Below the pieces are notes generated by a model. The model did no database searches. It had not been told where the DNA came from and saw nothing but the letters and a program-made list of their open reading frames with translations. Of a stretch of DNA of 64,000 nt, positions 34,575-45,910 are shown piece by piece. The first letter of the stretch is position 1. Each line of letters starts with the position of its first letter. The DNA comes from Erodium maritimum (taxonomy: Eukaryota; Streptophyta; Magnoliopsida; Geraniales; Geraniaceae), in contig OY997588.1 in the NCBI GenBank assembly GCA_963921825.1, positions 124,368,715 to 124,432,714 on the forward strand, given 5' to 3'. A program made the position numbers and the translations under genes.

Positions 34575-34811
34575 TGTCAGCTATATTCAGAATTAATCTT
34601 GTCTGAACTTATAAGAATAAGTCAGGGTTGTATACTGTTAAGATTCTAGTCAATGATCTTCCCTTTATCTTAGGAATTAGAAGCTGAATTTTGTTAAGCT
34701 AGTTTGTTATGCATTACCTTATTTAAACAAGCATCAAACTTGAATAAGATCATTGATTCTACATCACACTCTTTGCTACATTCTTGTTCTTAAATTCTGC
34801 AGAATTCTACA
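34575..34811 (+). repeat. Probable 3' LTR of the decayed copia element
   Basis: TGTCAGCTATATTC begins right after the purine tract AAGGGGAAGAT and a TG...CA unit can be closed at TTCTACA, 34811. No 5' LTR is available to confirm the right end, so the length of 237 bases is an estimate. Confidence 0.55.
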
Positions 34812-35025
34812 GTAATTTTTTATGCAACGTCTTCATTACTTTGGTTATGTTTTCTGAAAAAACTAACACACAGATCACAACTCCTTGGTAGCAAAGAGCA
34901 ACTAGAATCCGCTGACAGTCCCTGTAAATCCAGGGTTTAGAAAGAGAAGAGAAAGTTTTAGTGAGAGAAAATTTTAGAGAAAACAATTAATAATTACCCA
35001 ACAGAGAAAAAAAGTATTCGTGATT
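34812..35025. other. Unassigned sequence between copia LTR and LINE tail
   Basis: AT-rich sequence without recognised coding potential. It may be an old leader or flanking DNA. Confidence 0.3.
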
Positions 35026-35768
35026 TCAGGTGGTGGTGGTCTCATCGGGCACGGAGGCTTCGGTGGTGGAGTCGGCGGCGGGGGTAGCTTGGCTAAGAAG
35101 CAAGGGTACAGGGGTGCTGCAAGAGAACCCTAATGGGCCGGAGTCGGGCCTTGGAGATGGGTTGGGCAGTCCGTCTGGGTTCATGCAGGGTGGTTCACAT
35201 GTAGCAGCGGCGGGGGGCACGAGGCGGGCCGGGCTGTTCTTGCACGGAGTTCGAGGTGTGCTCGGAATTATGATGTTACGCCAAACATAGCAGCGGCGAG
35301 GGGCTTCATGCACCCTCGCCTCCAGGAATGAGTGTTGAGAAGGCCAAGGAGGGTTTGGTCAACTGTACCTTCTCCATGGTGTATAGGTGGCATTGGTACC
35401 ACCAACAGTTGATGAGTTACTTCTCTACCACTTCGGAGTCAGCAATCACGCGTTCAGGAGCCCTACCACTATCAGTCAAGGGAGGACGACGCACGCTGAC
35501 TTACCGGAGGAGTAACTGGTCCACCACTGATTGTTTATCGTCTGGTCTGCTCGATCATTATCTTATGGTTGTAGTGTATTGTATCGGTGTCCTTGGACGC
35601 TACCGCAGTCTCCCCCCTCCGACCGCCCCTATGTCAAAGAGCAAAATTTATTTCTCTGCTTATGTCTTTCATGTGTTGTTAATTTGGTTCCTTTGTATGA
35701 TGTCTTTGGCTCTCGAAGGTACCAGAATGCTTTTATATTAATAATATCATTGTTTCTCTAAAAAAAAT
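35026..35768 (+). mobile_element. 5'-truncated non-LTR element (3' end with A-tail), copy 1
   Basis: The part from about 35285 to 35768 is a diverged copy of 35991-36497: shared blocks include CGCCTCCAGGAATGAG, CCGCGTTCAGGA-like sequence, ATCAGTCAAGGGAGGACGAC and TGTATCGGTGTCCT. It ends in a run of eight or more A. The upstream part 35026-35285 has a second ...GTAGCAGCGGCGGGGGGCA... segment and may be the end of a coding part. The left boundary and target duplication were not found. Confidence 0.6.
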
Positions 35769-35990
35769 ACAAAGAATATCGAAGTCGATAATTATTGATC
35801 TAATATTGAATGATCATAACCAAATAATCCGATCCATCACCTACTTATTTTATTATATATACAGTAATTAACCATATCCATAACTAATTATCAAAACTAA
35901 TTAACTATGTGATACATACCAAACTTAGTTTTAAAAAAATTTCAATGGAAAAGTCATCAGAATGAAGAAAAACATACCTTCAAGCCCCTT

Positions 35991-36497
35991 CGACAGGGTC
36001 AGCGGTAGTTCATATGTAGCAGCGGCGGGGGGCATAAAGCACCCCCGCCTCCAGGAATGAGCCTGAGGTGGTCCAGGAAGGGGGTGGTCGACTGTGACCC
36101 CTTCCTGGCGAGCAGATGGCGAGGGTACCATCAACAGTCGTATTCTGTCTCCCCTACCAGTCCGGTGTCAGCATTCCCGCGTTCAGGATCCCTAACATTA
36201 TCAGTCAAGGGAGGACGACGCACGCTGACTCATCGGGGGAGATGTAGGTCCACCAGTATTCCCCCTTCACTCGGTTGGCTCGCCCAGTGCCTTTTGGAAG
36301 AAGCATGTTGTATCGGTGTCCTAGGATGCTACCGCAGATACCCCATTCGTCCGCCCCTAGTACCAGAGCACAATTTACTCTTCTGCTTTTACTTTCTGTT
36401 TGTTAGTTGGTTTCGTTTTTATATGATGGGTACACTTGTGTGCCTATCAATCTATCTTATTTTATTATAAAATTATATCTTGTTCTTCTCAAAAAAA
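35991..36497 (+). mobile_element. 5'-truncated non-LTR element (3' end with A-tail), copy 2
   Basis: It is bounded by a 15-base direct repeat, ACCTTCAAGCCCCTT at 35976-35990 and ACCTTCAAACCCCTT at 36498-36512, one mismatch. The right copy follows directly on an A-run. This is what target-primed reverse transcription leaves behind. No coding region is present; it is only the 3' end of a LINE, or a SINE derived from one. Confidence 0.85.
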
Positions 36498-36510
36498 ACC
36501 TTCAAACCCC

Positions 36511-36785
36511 TTTTTTTTATAAAAAAAAATTACTAAATTTTATTCCACCCAATATAATCCAAAAGAATTACAGAAGGAAGAAGAGAGAGAGACAGGAGGG
36601 GTAAAAAAGCCATCCGGGAGAAACAAGGACAAAGAAACCAGTAAAAAAAGACTTATGGAGGATCGAAAATCTCGATGGCAGCGTCACTACCGAGCGCACA
36701 GGAGAAACCCAGGGACTTGCAAAGAGCCCACGATCTCTTGGCCTCGAATTTCTTGCGAAGGGAACCCTTAATAGCGAAACAGGTA
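36511..36785 (-). mobile_element. 5'-truncated LINE ORF1 end with 3' UTR and A-tail
   Basis: On the minus strand a coding end (about 36778-36653) reads LRKKFEAKRSWALCKSLGF and stops at 36653. This matches [19 protein letters not shown] at the end of the ORF1 at 6439-7785. The following 3' UTR shares TGTAATTCT and GAATAAAA with that element and ends in an A-run (plus-strand T-run from 36511). Again no ORF2 lies between ORF1 and the A-tail. Confidence 0.7.
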
Positions 36786-37024
36786 AAAGTGGGAGCTAAA
36801 TTTCTCAAACTTTTAGAGATTTAGCTCCTGAGCTCTAATTTAAAGTTTAAGGTATTGACTCATTTGAGAGAGGTAACATTTTATTTTTACGCCTGCTAAC
36901 TATGGTAAGTCAACCACCAACACAACACATTTGTCTTCATGTCCTCCAAGCTTATTTAGACGTCACAATTTAATGGTGTGTCACTAAAGTACAAACACTA
37001 AAGCGTTATATAATATAGGGATAA

Positions 37025-37211
37025 TTCGATGTCATAATTCTTACCTTTCGTTTATTACCAAATCATAACCCAAGCAAAGTTTGGTTCTCATATCATAACG
37101 TTGACCGCAACGTTTGTCATTTTTCGTCCTCGAGTTTGATAGTCGTTTAGTGAGTAATATGAAAAGTTGATAGGTCAGAGTTATGATTTGAGAATAAAGG
37201 AAAGGTCTACA
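37025..37211. repeat. Dispersed repeat (MITE-like), inverted relative to 40540-40745
   Basis: The reverse complement of this segment aligns with intron 3 of neprosin gene 2: shared blocks are TTATTCTCAAATCATAACT, TATCAACTTTTC, TTACTCACTAAACG and AACCCAA. It is cut on its right side by the LINE at 37212. Confidence 0.65.
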
Positions 37212-39265
37212 TTTTTTTTATAAGCTCGAATATTTATTAATAAGACTGATTCTCGGAAAAGAATCGGAATGCCCTGATTCACAAAGAAACAGAGTGGAAA
37301 CCAATAATTACAAAGGGACTCAAGCAAAAGGAGCCAAAAGGTCAAGCCTTTTCAAAAAAGGAAAACACGGAGAAAACCATTAAATGAAACCCGCCTCCCA
37401 AAGTCAATGACGAGTCATCGCGTCATTCTTCTTGGCAGCTAATTCACGAATTGTACTCCAAGCGTAAGATCCTTGAGACGAATCTGCAACTTGAATGTTT
37501 CCATTTCGGTCTTGCTCTACCTGTTTCCCAATGTCTACGGGACGAACACATCTTTCCCGGTCCAAAGAGACCTTTGGCTTACACGACAAGGTGTAAAACT
37601 CCGTTAAATGCTTAGGGGGCGATTCACCCGCTTCGATGTAACGACAGCATCCATCCGCGGAGATGCCACCTGCTGTGAAGGTTGTTGATCCACTACATCA
37701 ACACTTTCTCCAACAACAACATGTTTAATCGAATCAGTAAAACGAGCCAAATCCACCACCCACTGCGACTTGGAAGACGATTGATCTAAATTGGGCCCTT
37801 GAACACGCTCAGATCCACCTGCTTGTTCAGGCCCATACATAAGCCCATTTTGTGATTGACCAGCCAACAAGTCGACAGGAACTCCAACACCATCAGGTAC
37901 ACGAGCTGAATTTTCAGAATTGGGCCGCTGGCCTTGAGCAAGCCCGGGCATAGGCCCACTCGAACCTTGGCCCAAAGCCAAAACACACACGTTTGGAGCA
38001 ACGCACGACAACACCGACCCACTTAACGACTCGTCTTCTTCCCCGTGTATAATGTGAATTGAGTCTGTGGCACAATCACCAGAATCAAGGGCAATTAGAT
38101 CACAGGTGCCACAATAAAACTCATTCATAACCAACAGAGAGTTTGAATTCGCATGAATCACGGGGATAGCTTCACTCCGCGAATCACCACCGTGATCCAT
38201 CTCCGACGAATCTCCGATAAGGCCTACACTTTCCCCACCCATCCCCTGCACCAAAGCTTCTCCAAGAGCGATCACTGGAATGCTCCGACGATATGAGTGT
38301 TTTCGATGATTGCACAAGAGTGCTCTGTTTCTGGACCCCAGTAATAGAGTAAGTCCCTTAAAGCGTAGAATAATGCAATTCCTCCCCTGTCGTCTGTCTA
38401 TGCCAAGTCATGGCGACAAAAAGAGAACACCCATTGATTTTAAATCCATTCAGTACCTCAATCGCCTTACCAACTACATCTTTTGATTCATAACGAATAA
38501 AACCAAAATACCTACCATTCCGGCTCGGTCTTTTGAGTCCAGACATGGAGACAATCGTACCAAAGGGGCTGAATATGTTTCGAGTCCATTCTTTCGATGA
38601 CTCGAACGGTAGATTGCTCACGAACACCTCATCCTCTTGTTCCAGGCATCTCTGACCTTTCCTCAATACCCGATTCCAACGAACAAACCTTGGTGCTTGC
38701 GAAAGCTTCGCATCAGGATCCAATGAGCACCCATCACCACAAATCTTCTTCTGCATCACATGAGACCCTGCCGGCATCGACACAACATCTCCTTTCGGTT
38801 GTCTATCAGAATCAATGTTAGTAACTGACACCTTCCTCTGTTTTTGGGAGAGACAACCTCCATCGATTGAGCCCGACGTCCCGAGAATGCCTTCGTCGGG
38901 CTCGTCGACCTCCACCGGCAGAAGACTTCTTCCCCACTGATTTTGTCCCCAGAGCTCGAACTGGACCACCGGCCTCCATGGCCGGAGGAGTTCTTAACTC
39001 AGTTATGAGTTTGCAGTACTATCCATACAAAGAGAGGAGCTCAGAGCCAAAGGAAAAGAGGGTGAGCATCTCTTTCATTGAATCAATTGTTTTGGAACAG
39101 TAGAGGCGCATGAATTCAAAATTTCCACGAGCAGCGTTTGAACGTTATCGGGAGACTCCGATCCGATCAAACACACACCAAGTTGCGACAAACAACACTC
39201 CTCCACCAGAACTGTGTGTAACTCCACGCTCAATCCCCAGAAGGAAAAAACAATGTCTACGTTAT
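37212..39265 (-). mobile_element. LINE-type element with RRM-containing ORF1 and A-tail, no ORF2
   Basis: Minus-strand order: leader (about 39265-38970), an RRM-bearing ORF1 in three frames (38969-37404), a 3' UTR, and an A-run at 37219-37212. A short GTCTAC occurs on both sides (37205-37210 and about 39271-39276), possibly a target duplication within the MITE-like repeat. The RRM in ORF1 is known from one subgroup of plant L1 elements (BNR type). Endonuclease and reverse transcriptase are absent. Confidence 0.6.
37404..38969 (-). pseudogene. RRM-domain ORF1 of a LINE, frameshifted
   Basis: The first piece (38969-38358, 203 codons) contains an RNA-recognition motif at about residues 114-187, with RNP2 VFVSNLPF (115-122) and RNP1 RYFGFIRY (153-160). 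The second piece (38317-37604) is acidic, Gly/Ser/Gln-rich and ends in VNRPLSI. The third piece (37589-37404) is short. They lie in three different frames, so at least two frameshifts have occurred. A host SR-type splicing factor was considered, but the A-tail after the 3' UTR, the lack of introns and the decay favour a LINE ORF1. RNA binding would be its role in retrotransposition. Confidence 0.65.
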
Positions 39266-39474
39266 GACATCAAGTTTTATTATACTATTTTAGGAATGTT
39301 TTAGAGACACGTGACAAGCATATGACTGGTAGCTATTTCACTTGTTATTATGTAAGAAAGTTAATAAGCATAGATTATGATTTGAGAGTTGATCATACAA
39401 CATTCTGATCACATCGCTCTACGTAACCATAATAGGAGACTGAAATGGCCTTCCCCAATAATACACTATAAAAA
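39266..39474. other. AT-rich flank before neprosin gene 2
   Basis: It probably includes the right-hand remainder of the MITE-like repeat (GTCTACGTTATGACAT, TTATGATTTGAGAG). No gene was seen. Confidence 0.35.
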
Positions 39475-39665
39475 CACTTATAAATACTACTAATAATCAG
39501 AAGAGTCATTTAACATTTCCTCACATATAAATAATGGCCTTTTGACTGAGACAAATTCGTATAACAAAGAACTAGTATAGTTGACTTTTGCAAGTCAATG
39601 ACCTGCGAGGGTACAGCAATTGTGCTCTATAGAAAGGAGAAAAAATCGAAATTGGCTAACGAGAA
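39475..39665 (+). promoter_or_regulatory. Upstream region of neprosin gene 2
   Basis: It aligns with 1490-1712 upstream of gene 1 up to the start codon. It is shorter because one block of about 30 bases in gene 1 is absent. Confidence 0.5.
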
Positions 39666-42600
39666 ATGGCTGCAGATATTGGCAGGTTGGTTATAGTGGC
39701 AATATGCTTCTTCATGCTTTTGGTGCCATTAAGGTCTGAAGCCAGAAACCTCATGCATGACAAGGTAGCAGAGGTCAAAGAGCACCTGAAGCGCTTGAAC
39801 AAGCCTCCCCTTAAATCTTTCCAGGTTCATCACTCAAATCAATTGTGATTTTTAGATGCTCTAATTGGTTTAACTCTCTTTTACAAACATGTTTGTGTTC
39901 TTGATATTTTGCTAACTTACAAATGAATGCAATCAAAACAAAATAGAGCTCTGATGGAGACATCATCGACTGCGTTCTGGCGAGCAACCAACGGCTTTCG
40001 ATCATCCTGAGCTCAAAAACCATGTCATCCAGGTCTTTCTACAATTGCTAGTCGACTGTATATAACTTCTATATATACTGAAATTTGAGGTTCAAATTAA
40101 GTTGTTTTGGCGTCAGATGAGACCAAGTTATGAGCCTCAAGGGCTATTTGATGACAAAGCCGTGGAGCCAAGCAAGATTCAAGTGTGGCATGAGACGGAG
40201 GAAAGGTGTCCGCATGGGACTGTAGCTATAAGAAGAACCAAACAAGAGGAAATGCTGAGGGCTATTTCAATCCAACAATTCGGAAGGAAGAAACGTAGAA
40301 ACATACCACAATCAGGCACACCCAATAAACATTATGTCGCTCCTGCCAGCCCAGTTACAAGCCATGAGGTAAGCATATGACATTGACGAGCATGCAGAAC
40401 GTCTTATAGTATAAAATTATAATCGAATATTTAACTATTAATTTAAATTTTTACTACCGATACAAGTTTGAATCTTAATATGTCCGAAAATATCATTCAC
40501 ATGCTTGTCACATGCTCTAAAACTTTCTTAAAATGGAAACTTCAATTTTTTGTTTATTCTCAAATCATAACGTAGAGATTTCGTTTATTCTTAAATCGTA
40601 ACGTAAACCTTTTCGTTATTCTCAAATCATAACTTTGAACTATCAACTTTTCTTGTTACTCACTAAACGGCCGTTAAACTTTTGGAAAGAAAATGATGTC
40701 AACGTTACTATATGACAATTTAATTTTGTTTGGGTTAGGATTTAGTAAATAATGTTTTTGGAGTGACACAGTATGCCGTAGCGGAAGTGCGAGGTGAGGT
40801 TTACTACGGAGCAAAATCAACAGTAAGTGTGTGGCAACCCTACGTGCAGTTGCAAGTTGATGAATTCAGTTTGTCTCAGCTATGGATCACTTCTGGTTCC
40901 TATGAGCAGAATGACCTCAACACCATAGAAGTTGGTTGGCAGGTATATTTCTGCTTCTTCTTTTTTCCAATTTTTATTATACTTAATTCTCAATTTTTTC
41001 TTTTATACATATATGCTTTCAAAATCATTTTCATCAATTTACAGGTATATCCATTTTTGTATGAAGATAGCAACACTCGACTCTTTACGTACTGGACTGT
41101 AAGTTTTTTTTCTTTATATATTTTTGCAGCCAAATTCTTAGCCTAATCAACAAAATGAGTTATATATAGAGGATAACATTCAGGTACAAATTTGTATTTT
41201 TCGTAAGAATTATAAACTATCAATCTGGATCCGTTGATCGTAGAATTGAAGGCCCAGATTTAATGCATATCTTTTAATTAATGCATATCTTGTAATTTAT
41301 TTCGTAATCAATCATCCTCTAAATTTCGGTGAGCGTCCGATCTAAGTAATCAATGGTCAAGATTGATTTTTATTTCGCACTATAAAATAGGTTTGTACAT
41401 GAAAGTTCTTCCATATATGTATGTTTCTAAATATTTGTGTTTCGGTGTAATTAATGATGAAATAGAGGGATGCATACAATGCTACTGGATGCTACAATCT
41501 GCTTTGCTCGGGATTTGTTCAAACATCCAAGAACGTGGCAGTTGGTGGAGCCTTTACAACCATTTCCTCATATGGAGGAGTGCAGTATCTCCTTAGAATA
41601 CTTGCCTGGATGGTACTTACTCTGTTACACAATGCCTTGTCCATCAATATATAATGTAGTTTCCTGTTCATGTACAATACATAAAAAAAATACTAATTTT
41701 GTTGAAAAAAGAGTAACAAACAGTACGATAATACATAAGGTAGTTTTTCGAACATAAACAATTCATAAAATAGTTTTTAGTAATGAGAAATTTGAAAATC
41801 TATTATAATATATACATTTGTTTTATATGATAATCTAACTCAAAATTCAAAATTTATGTTTTTCAATTATTCACCGAGATTGCTATTTTTATTCATGGAC
41901 CACGGCGTCTCACAATTCCGTTCGGTCGCGCATAAGCATAATAGTGACAACCATTTTATATCATTAATTTTAAACTAAAAATAAATAATCAAAATAATTC
42001 ATTTATTAGAGTTTTGTTTTAAATTTTACCGCAGTTAAGAGATTTTAGTATATAATAAAATAAATTAACATAAATAATAAAGGCTATCATGCATATAGAT
42101 AATTTAACAGGAGTGGTTATCTTGAACCATCATGATTCAAATCATCAGATGTAAAATTTATTCCCTATAGTTCATGAATTAAAATATGGACAACGTCCCA
42201 AAACAGTTAACAACTACTTTAGTTTATATATTCCAAAAAGCCATAGATCTCAATTTAGTCCCAAACTCATCTCAGCTCATCTCAATAATCAATTCCAATT
42301 TAATTTGATAGTTTTTAGGGTTATATATCATAAAGCACCATGTATATAGATAGCTACACGTCATTATCAAATAACATCCTAAGTTACCATTTTATCATTT
42401 GGGACGTATATATAACCAAATTCTATGATTGTTAGAATTTCGGTTACTTTTTCTGTTATTTTTTTGAAATTCCGAAAATATCCTCCCTTCTAAAACCATA
42501 AACATCATACTTGATTTAAAGAATTACGAAAATGTCAATCAAATTCACTTCAAATCAACAACAAACTAACGGAAAAACTAACGGATTTAAATAATGATAA

Positions 42601-43130
42601 TTTTGTGATATAATATATATACATGTGCAAGGTGATAAAACGGTAAGTTAAGGTGTTATTTGCTAATGACCTAATTATATCTGGATGGTGTTTTATGATA
42701 TTATCCCTTGTTTTTATAATGATTTAAATGAATAGTTTATGTATGCATGCAGGACCCGGGCAGTGGGAACTGGTGGCTGAGGGTAGGGGACGAAAATGTA
42801 GGGTATTGGCCGTCGAGTTTATTTACGAATATGGGAAGCGGTGCATCGAGAGTGCAGTGGGGAGGAGAAGTAGTGAACCAAGAAACAGGAGGGCAACACA
42901 CCACAACCGACATGGGCAGTGGTCTATTCGCCGGAGAAGGGGCTGGCAATGCCAGTTTCTTCTCCAATCTTCAGACCGTCGACGGAACCAACACTCTGAA
43001 GAACATAAATGCCATCACCGGTGTCAATGTCGGCAACCCCAAATGCTATGATCTCCTGAATGGCACTACTGCTGCTGGTGCTACTTTCTTCTTCTACGGT
43101 GGTCCCGGTAGAAACCCTTCTTGTCCTTGA
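39666..43130 (+). pseudogene. Neprosin-family gene 2 (seven exons, one-base deletion in exon 2)
   Basis: Exons: 39666-39824, 39947-40032, 40117-40368, 40772-40942, 41045-41098, 41466-41612, 42753-43130. All splice sites are kept. Exon 1 lacks four codons (REKG) present in gene 1. Exon 2 is 86 bases against 87: near 39980 the copy reads GCGAGCAACCAACGG where gene 1 has GCAGCCAACCAACCAG. The shifted frame meets TGA across the exon 2/3 junction, about 82 codons in, before the catalytic domain. Exons 3-7 are otherwise open and keep [21 protein letters not shown] and [12 protein letters not shown]. Skipping exon 2 would keep the frame, since exons 1 and 3 are both phase 0, but would remove a conserved part of the activation peptide. 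A sequencing error at the deletion is the alternative explanation. Confidence 0.85.
40540..40745. repeat. MITE-like dispersed repeat in intron 3 of neprosin gene 2
   Basis: This is the inverted relative of 37025-37211. It contains three internal TTATTCTCAAATCATAACG-like units (about 40555, 40580, 40615) and accounts for much of the 403-base intron. Confidence 0.65.
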
Positions 43131-43298
43131 TCCATCCGACGCCTTTCATGTATGTATGTATAATATGTACTCATGCCATTACCTTGTACATGTCTTCATA
43201 TCCCATCTTGACTTCGATTTAATGTTTCGTGTGTAAGGTTTCATCAATTGTACTCCACTATGAATATGGATTGGATATGAATAAAAGAAGCAATGCTT
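43131..43298 (+). other. 3' UTR of neprosin gene 2, left part
   Basis: It aligns with 9728-9824 of gene 1, with a short extra block. A candidate AATAAA (43280-43285) lies 14 bases before the inserted LTR element. The homologous sequence resumes at 53190. Confidence 0.65.
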
Positions 43299-43629
43299 TG
43301 TTAGAAATAAACGCAACCAAATAAATTTGTTCTTGAGTTGCCTCAAAAACACACGCACATAATTATGAATGACTACATGGTTGTTAAATTGTAATGCTCT
43401 GTATTCTTGAGCTTTGATTATTAAAACATTATATAAGAGAAGAGTACAACTTACATAACTTATTTCTCTGCATAACCGTTCCTATAAATAGTAAATTAGA
43501 TCCTAAAAGATAGTTAACTTATCCCACAACCCCAACTTAATAGCTAGAAGTTTGACCACTAACTAACTAAGATAAGTGATTTACTAAACTAAAAATAACT
43601 TAGGTTTAATAACAAGATTAAACCCAACA
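43299..43629 (-). repeat. 3' LTR of the non-autonomous element
   Basis: TG...CA, 331 bases, followed on the plus strand by TTCACCCCCCTAATC, whose reverse complement is the polypurine tract. Confidence 0.88.
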
Positions 43630-43756
43630 TTCACCCCCCTAATCTTGTTATACGAACTTCAAACTTCCCTTGATCTTGATTGATTCTTCGTTCGGTCCTT
43701 GACAACTCGCTTCCTTTTCTCCCACATTCCTAACACTTATATTCGAATCTTCTCGG

Positions 43757-44066
43757 TACATACCCAGCAGGTATGTAATCGTCAAACCTCTTCTCGTGTT
43801 GACGGTACTATTCCTTGGCATTCACTTTGCCAACATACCCACAAGTATGTCTTCGTCAATCCACCTGTCGTGTTGACGGTACCACTCATTGGCATTCACT
43901 TTGCCAACATACCCGCAAGTATGTCATCGTCAAGCCACCTCTCGTGTTGACGGTATCACTCCTTGACATCCTCTGTGCCAACATACCCGCAAGTATGTCA
44001 TCGTCAAGCCACCTCTCATGCCGACGATATCACTCCTTGGCATCCTCTGTGCCAACATACCCGTGA
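43757..44066. repeat. 74-bp tandem repeat, about four units
   Basis: CAACATACCC (or its variant) recurs at 43757, 43831, 43905, 43979 and 44053, an exact 74-bp period. Units share AAGTATGTC, TCGTCAA and GTTGACGGTA. Later units are more alike than the first. It lies in the internal region of the non-autonomous LTR element close to its 3' end. Confidence 0.92.
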
Positions 44067-45770
44067 GAACTCATAAACAACATGTTCTTTATGCTGCCGA
44101 CCACACCAAAAGATGTCCACTCCTTTGCTCATTTCTTGATCCCACGGTTTCTACCAAGACAAAACAACACTTTGTTCGAATTGATCTCCATGGTAAGTCT
44201 GCACGATTGCTATCGCTCGCTCGGCTGGGTCACAGCTCTTGAAACACACCGGACCCAATAAATACTTCGGTGCACCCCCAACTGCTTCATCAACGCCACA
44301 TCAATAGTCGTCGCCACTCCTCTTCGCAACGACTTCCGTCACGCATGTATGGTTTATTGGCTCACCCTTCAAAGAACATAAGTACCTGCTATCTTGAACC
44401 TTTTGTCCAATCCCTTGACCAAGAGCCACAATCAAACAAGGATTAGTGTACACTTCTTAAGTTTTTGCTCACAACCATGCAATGCCAACTATGTGATTTT
44501 GCTCTTGATTACGCAGTGCAACCACATAAGAGGCAAGCACATGTTCACACAGCCAACCACACCAAGAAATCAACAAAAACACCATCTGATCCCATATACA
44601 CAAGGACCAGACACTCCTAAGCACATTAGGATTCCTTTTCCTTTTTTTTCCAGGCAAATCAGCACCCTGGTACATTTCCTCTGCAACCTCCGTTTCGATA
44701 CAATCTTTAAGCTGTTCTTCGGTTGCTGCGGTAGGCTTGTCCTCTCCGGAAGTTCAATCCGGATAGCGTGTTCCAGCCGTACTTCCCACCGGTACAACCA
44801 CAAATGTTCGCGAGCTGAACATGGTCTTTGAACCAACAACATAACAAAGCTCCTGAACAAGCTCCACACTACCGCCATCAATTCCCTCGCCTACAAGGCC
44901 GACATGCGTCCTCCGAGGTCCGTCTATACGGCTGCGTCGGAGTCATCTCTCTCGTCCAACACCAGCTCCGGAAGCTCCACCTCGAGCGCACCTATGCCAA
45001 GTACGAGTTCTCCAAGTATTAGACCAACCTCGACCTTATTGACGCTGCTGCCACTGCTTTGGCATAAGTAATCGTCGTGCCCTCGCATATCCTCCGGACT
45101 GCCTCACCCATGGCTTCCGCTTCAATCACCTCCTCCTCGGACTCGCCGAGTCCATTTGCTTGACTCAGTTCTTGAACCATTTCCATGACTTCATCATTCA
45201 TATTCACCTGAGTTGTTCAAAGCAATCTCATGGAGCCCGTTGCCGTCAGTCTCAATGATTGAACTCTTCCTCCAAATCCTTAGGAATCAAATTGAAGATC
45301 GTAACCCTCGTCTTCCCTTTCAATTTCAAGGGCTCGAGGTAAAGAAACCTCTGTCGCAACCGATCCGCAGTCATCCCGTGCTTCTGTGTCTGCACATCCA
45401 GACCACACCACCTCGGGCACCGCGTCCAGATTGCACCAGGTCCGACATTCATTCGATCACTTCTTTGACTCCACGGTGCTAAGATAGAGCCACAACATAC
45501 ACCTCTATTTTGTTGCATGTGCAACTGGTAGCATCTTTTTATATGACTCAAAACACAGAGTTCTCCAATGCCACATTGCAGCTTTTCAAACATTCTAACG
45601 GGTGTAGTTTGAATACTAAGCCCAAAGACAACAATTGATATTTGCACAAAGCCAACATGACATTTTGCTAATATATTTCATCAGGATATCAGTAGCAGCA
45701 AAATTCAATTAATTGAAATAGTACTCCACCTGGTTCCAAACTTTCGGGCAACTTCATCGCAAATCCCATT
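44067..45770 (-). other. Internal region of the non-autonomous element, no recognised coding domain
   Basis: Several short reverse frames exist (44570-44881, 45019-45207, 45252-45647), including an acidic one with MVQELSQANGLGESEEE, but none contains a retroelement motif I recognise. The stretch from 52458 to 52885 is the same region on the other side of the inner copia. Confidence 0.5.
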
Positions 45771-45910
45771 TGTTAGAATATGTTGTATAGGCCCAGCCCA
45801 TGTGGCTCGTTAGGATTAGCATCGGGTTTAGGAAACCCTACCACTATATATATACATGTACCTTGTATGTATCAATTATCAATTTCAATACAATTCTACA
45901 ATTGTTATCA
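45771..45910 (+). repeat. 5' LTR of the Ale-like copia
   Basis: TGTTAGAATATG to TTGTTATCA, with a TATATATATA box near 45845. The two differences from the 3' LTR are at about 45814 and 45859. Confidence 0.93.

Larger units (their letters stand above)
14380..34811 (+). mobile_element. Decayed Ty1/copia element, outermost layer of a four-level nest
   Basis: Visible parts are 14380-14606 and 32007-34811; the middle is other elements. No 5' LTR, primer site or gag was found. Coding remnants run GAG-pre-integrase, integrase, reverse transcriptase and RNase H in the normal copia order. A purine-rich AAGGGGAAGAT precedes a short 3' LTR. Numerous stops and frame changes show it is the oldest layer, in keeping with its outermost position. 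Confidence 0.75.

Noticed and set aside
38358..38969. RRM protein as a host splicing factor gene
   Set aside because: No introns, frame broken twice downstream, and an A-tail follows the 3' UTR; a LINE ORF1 explains all of this better.
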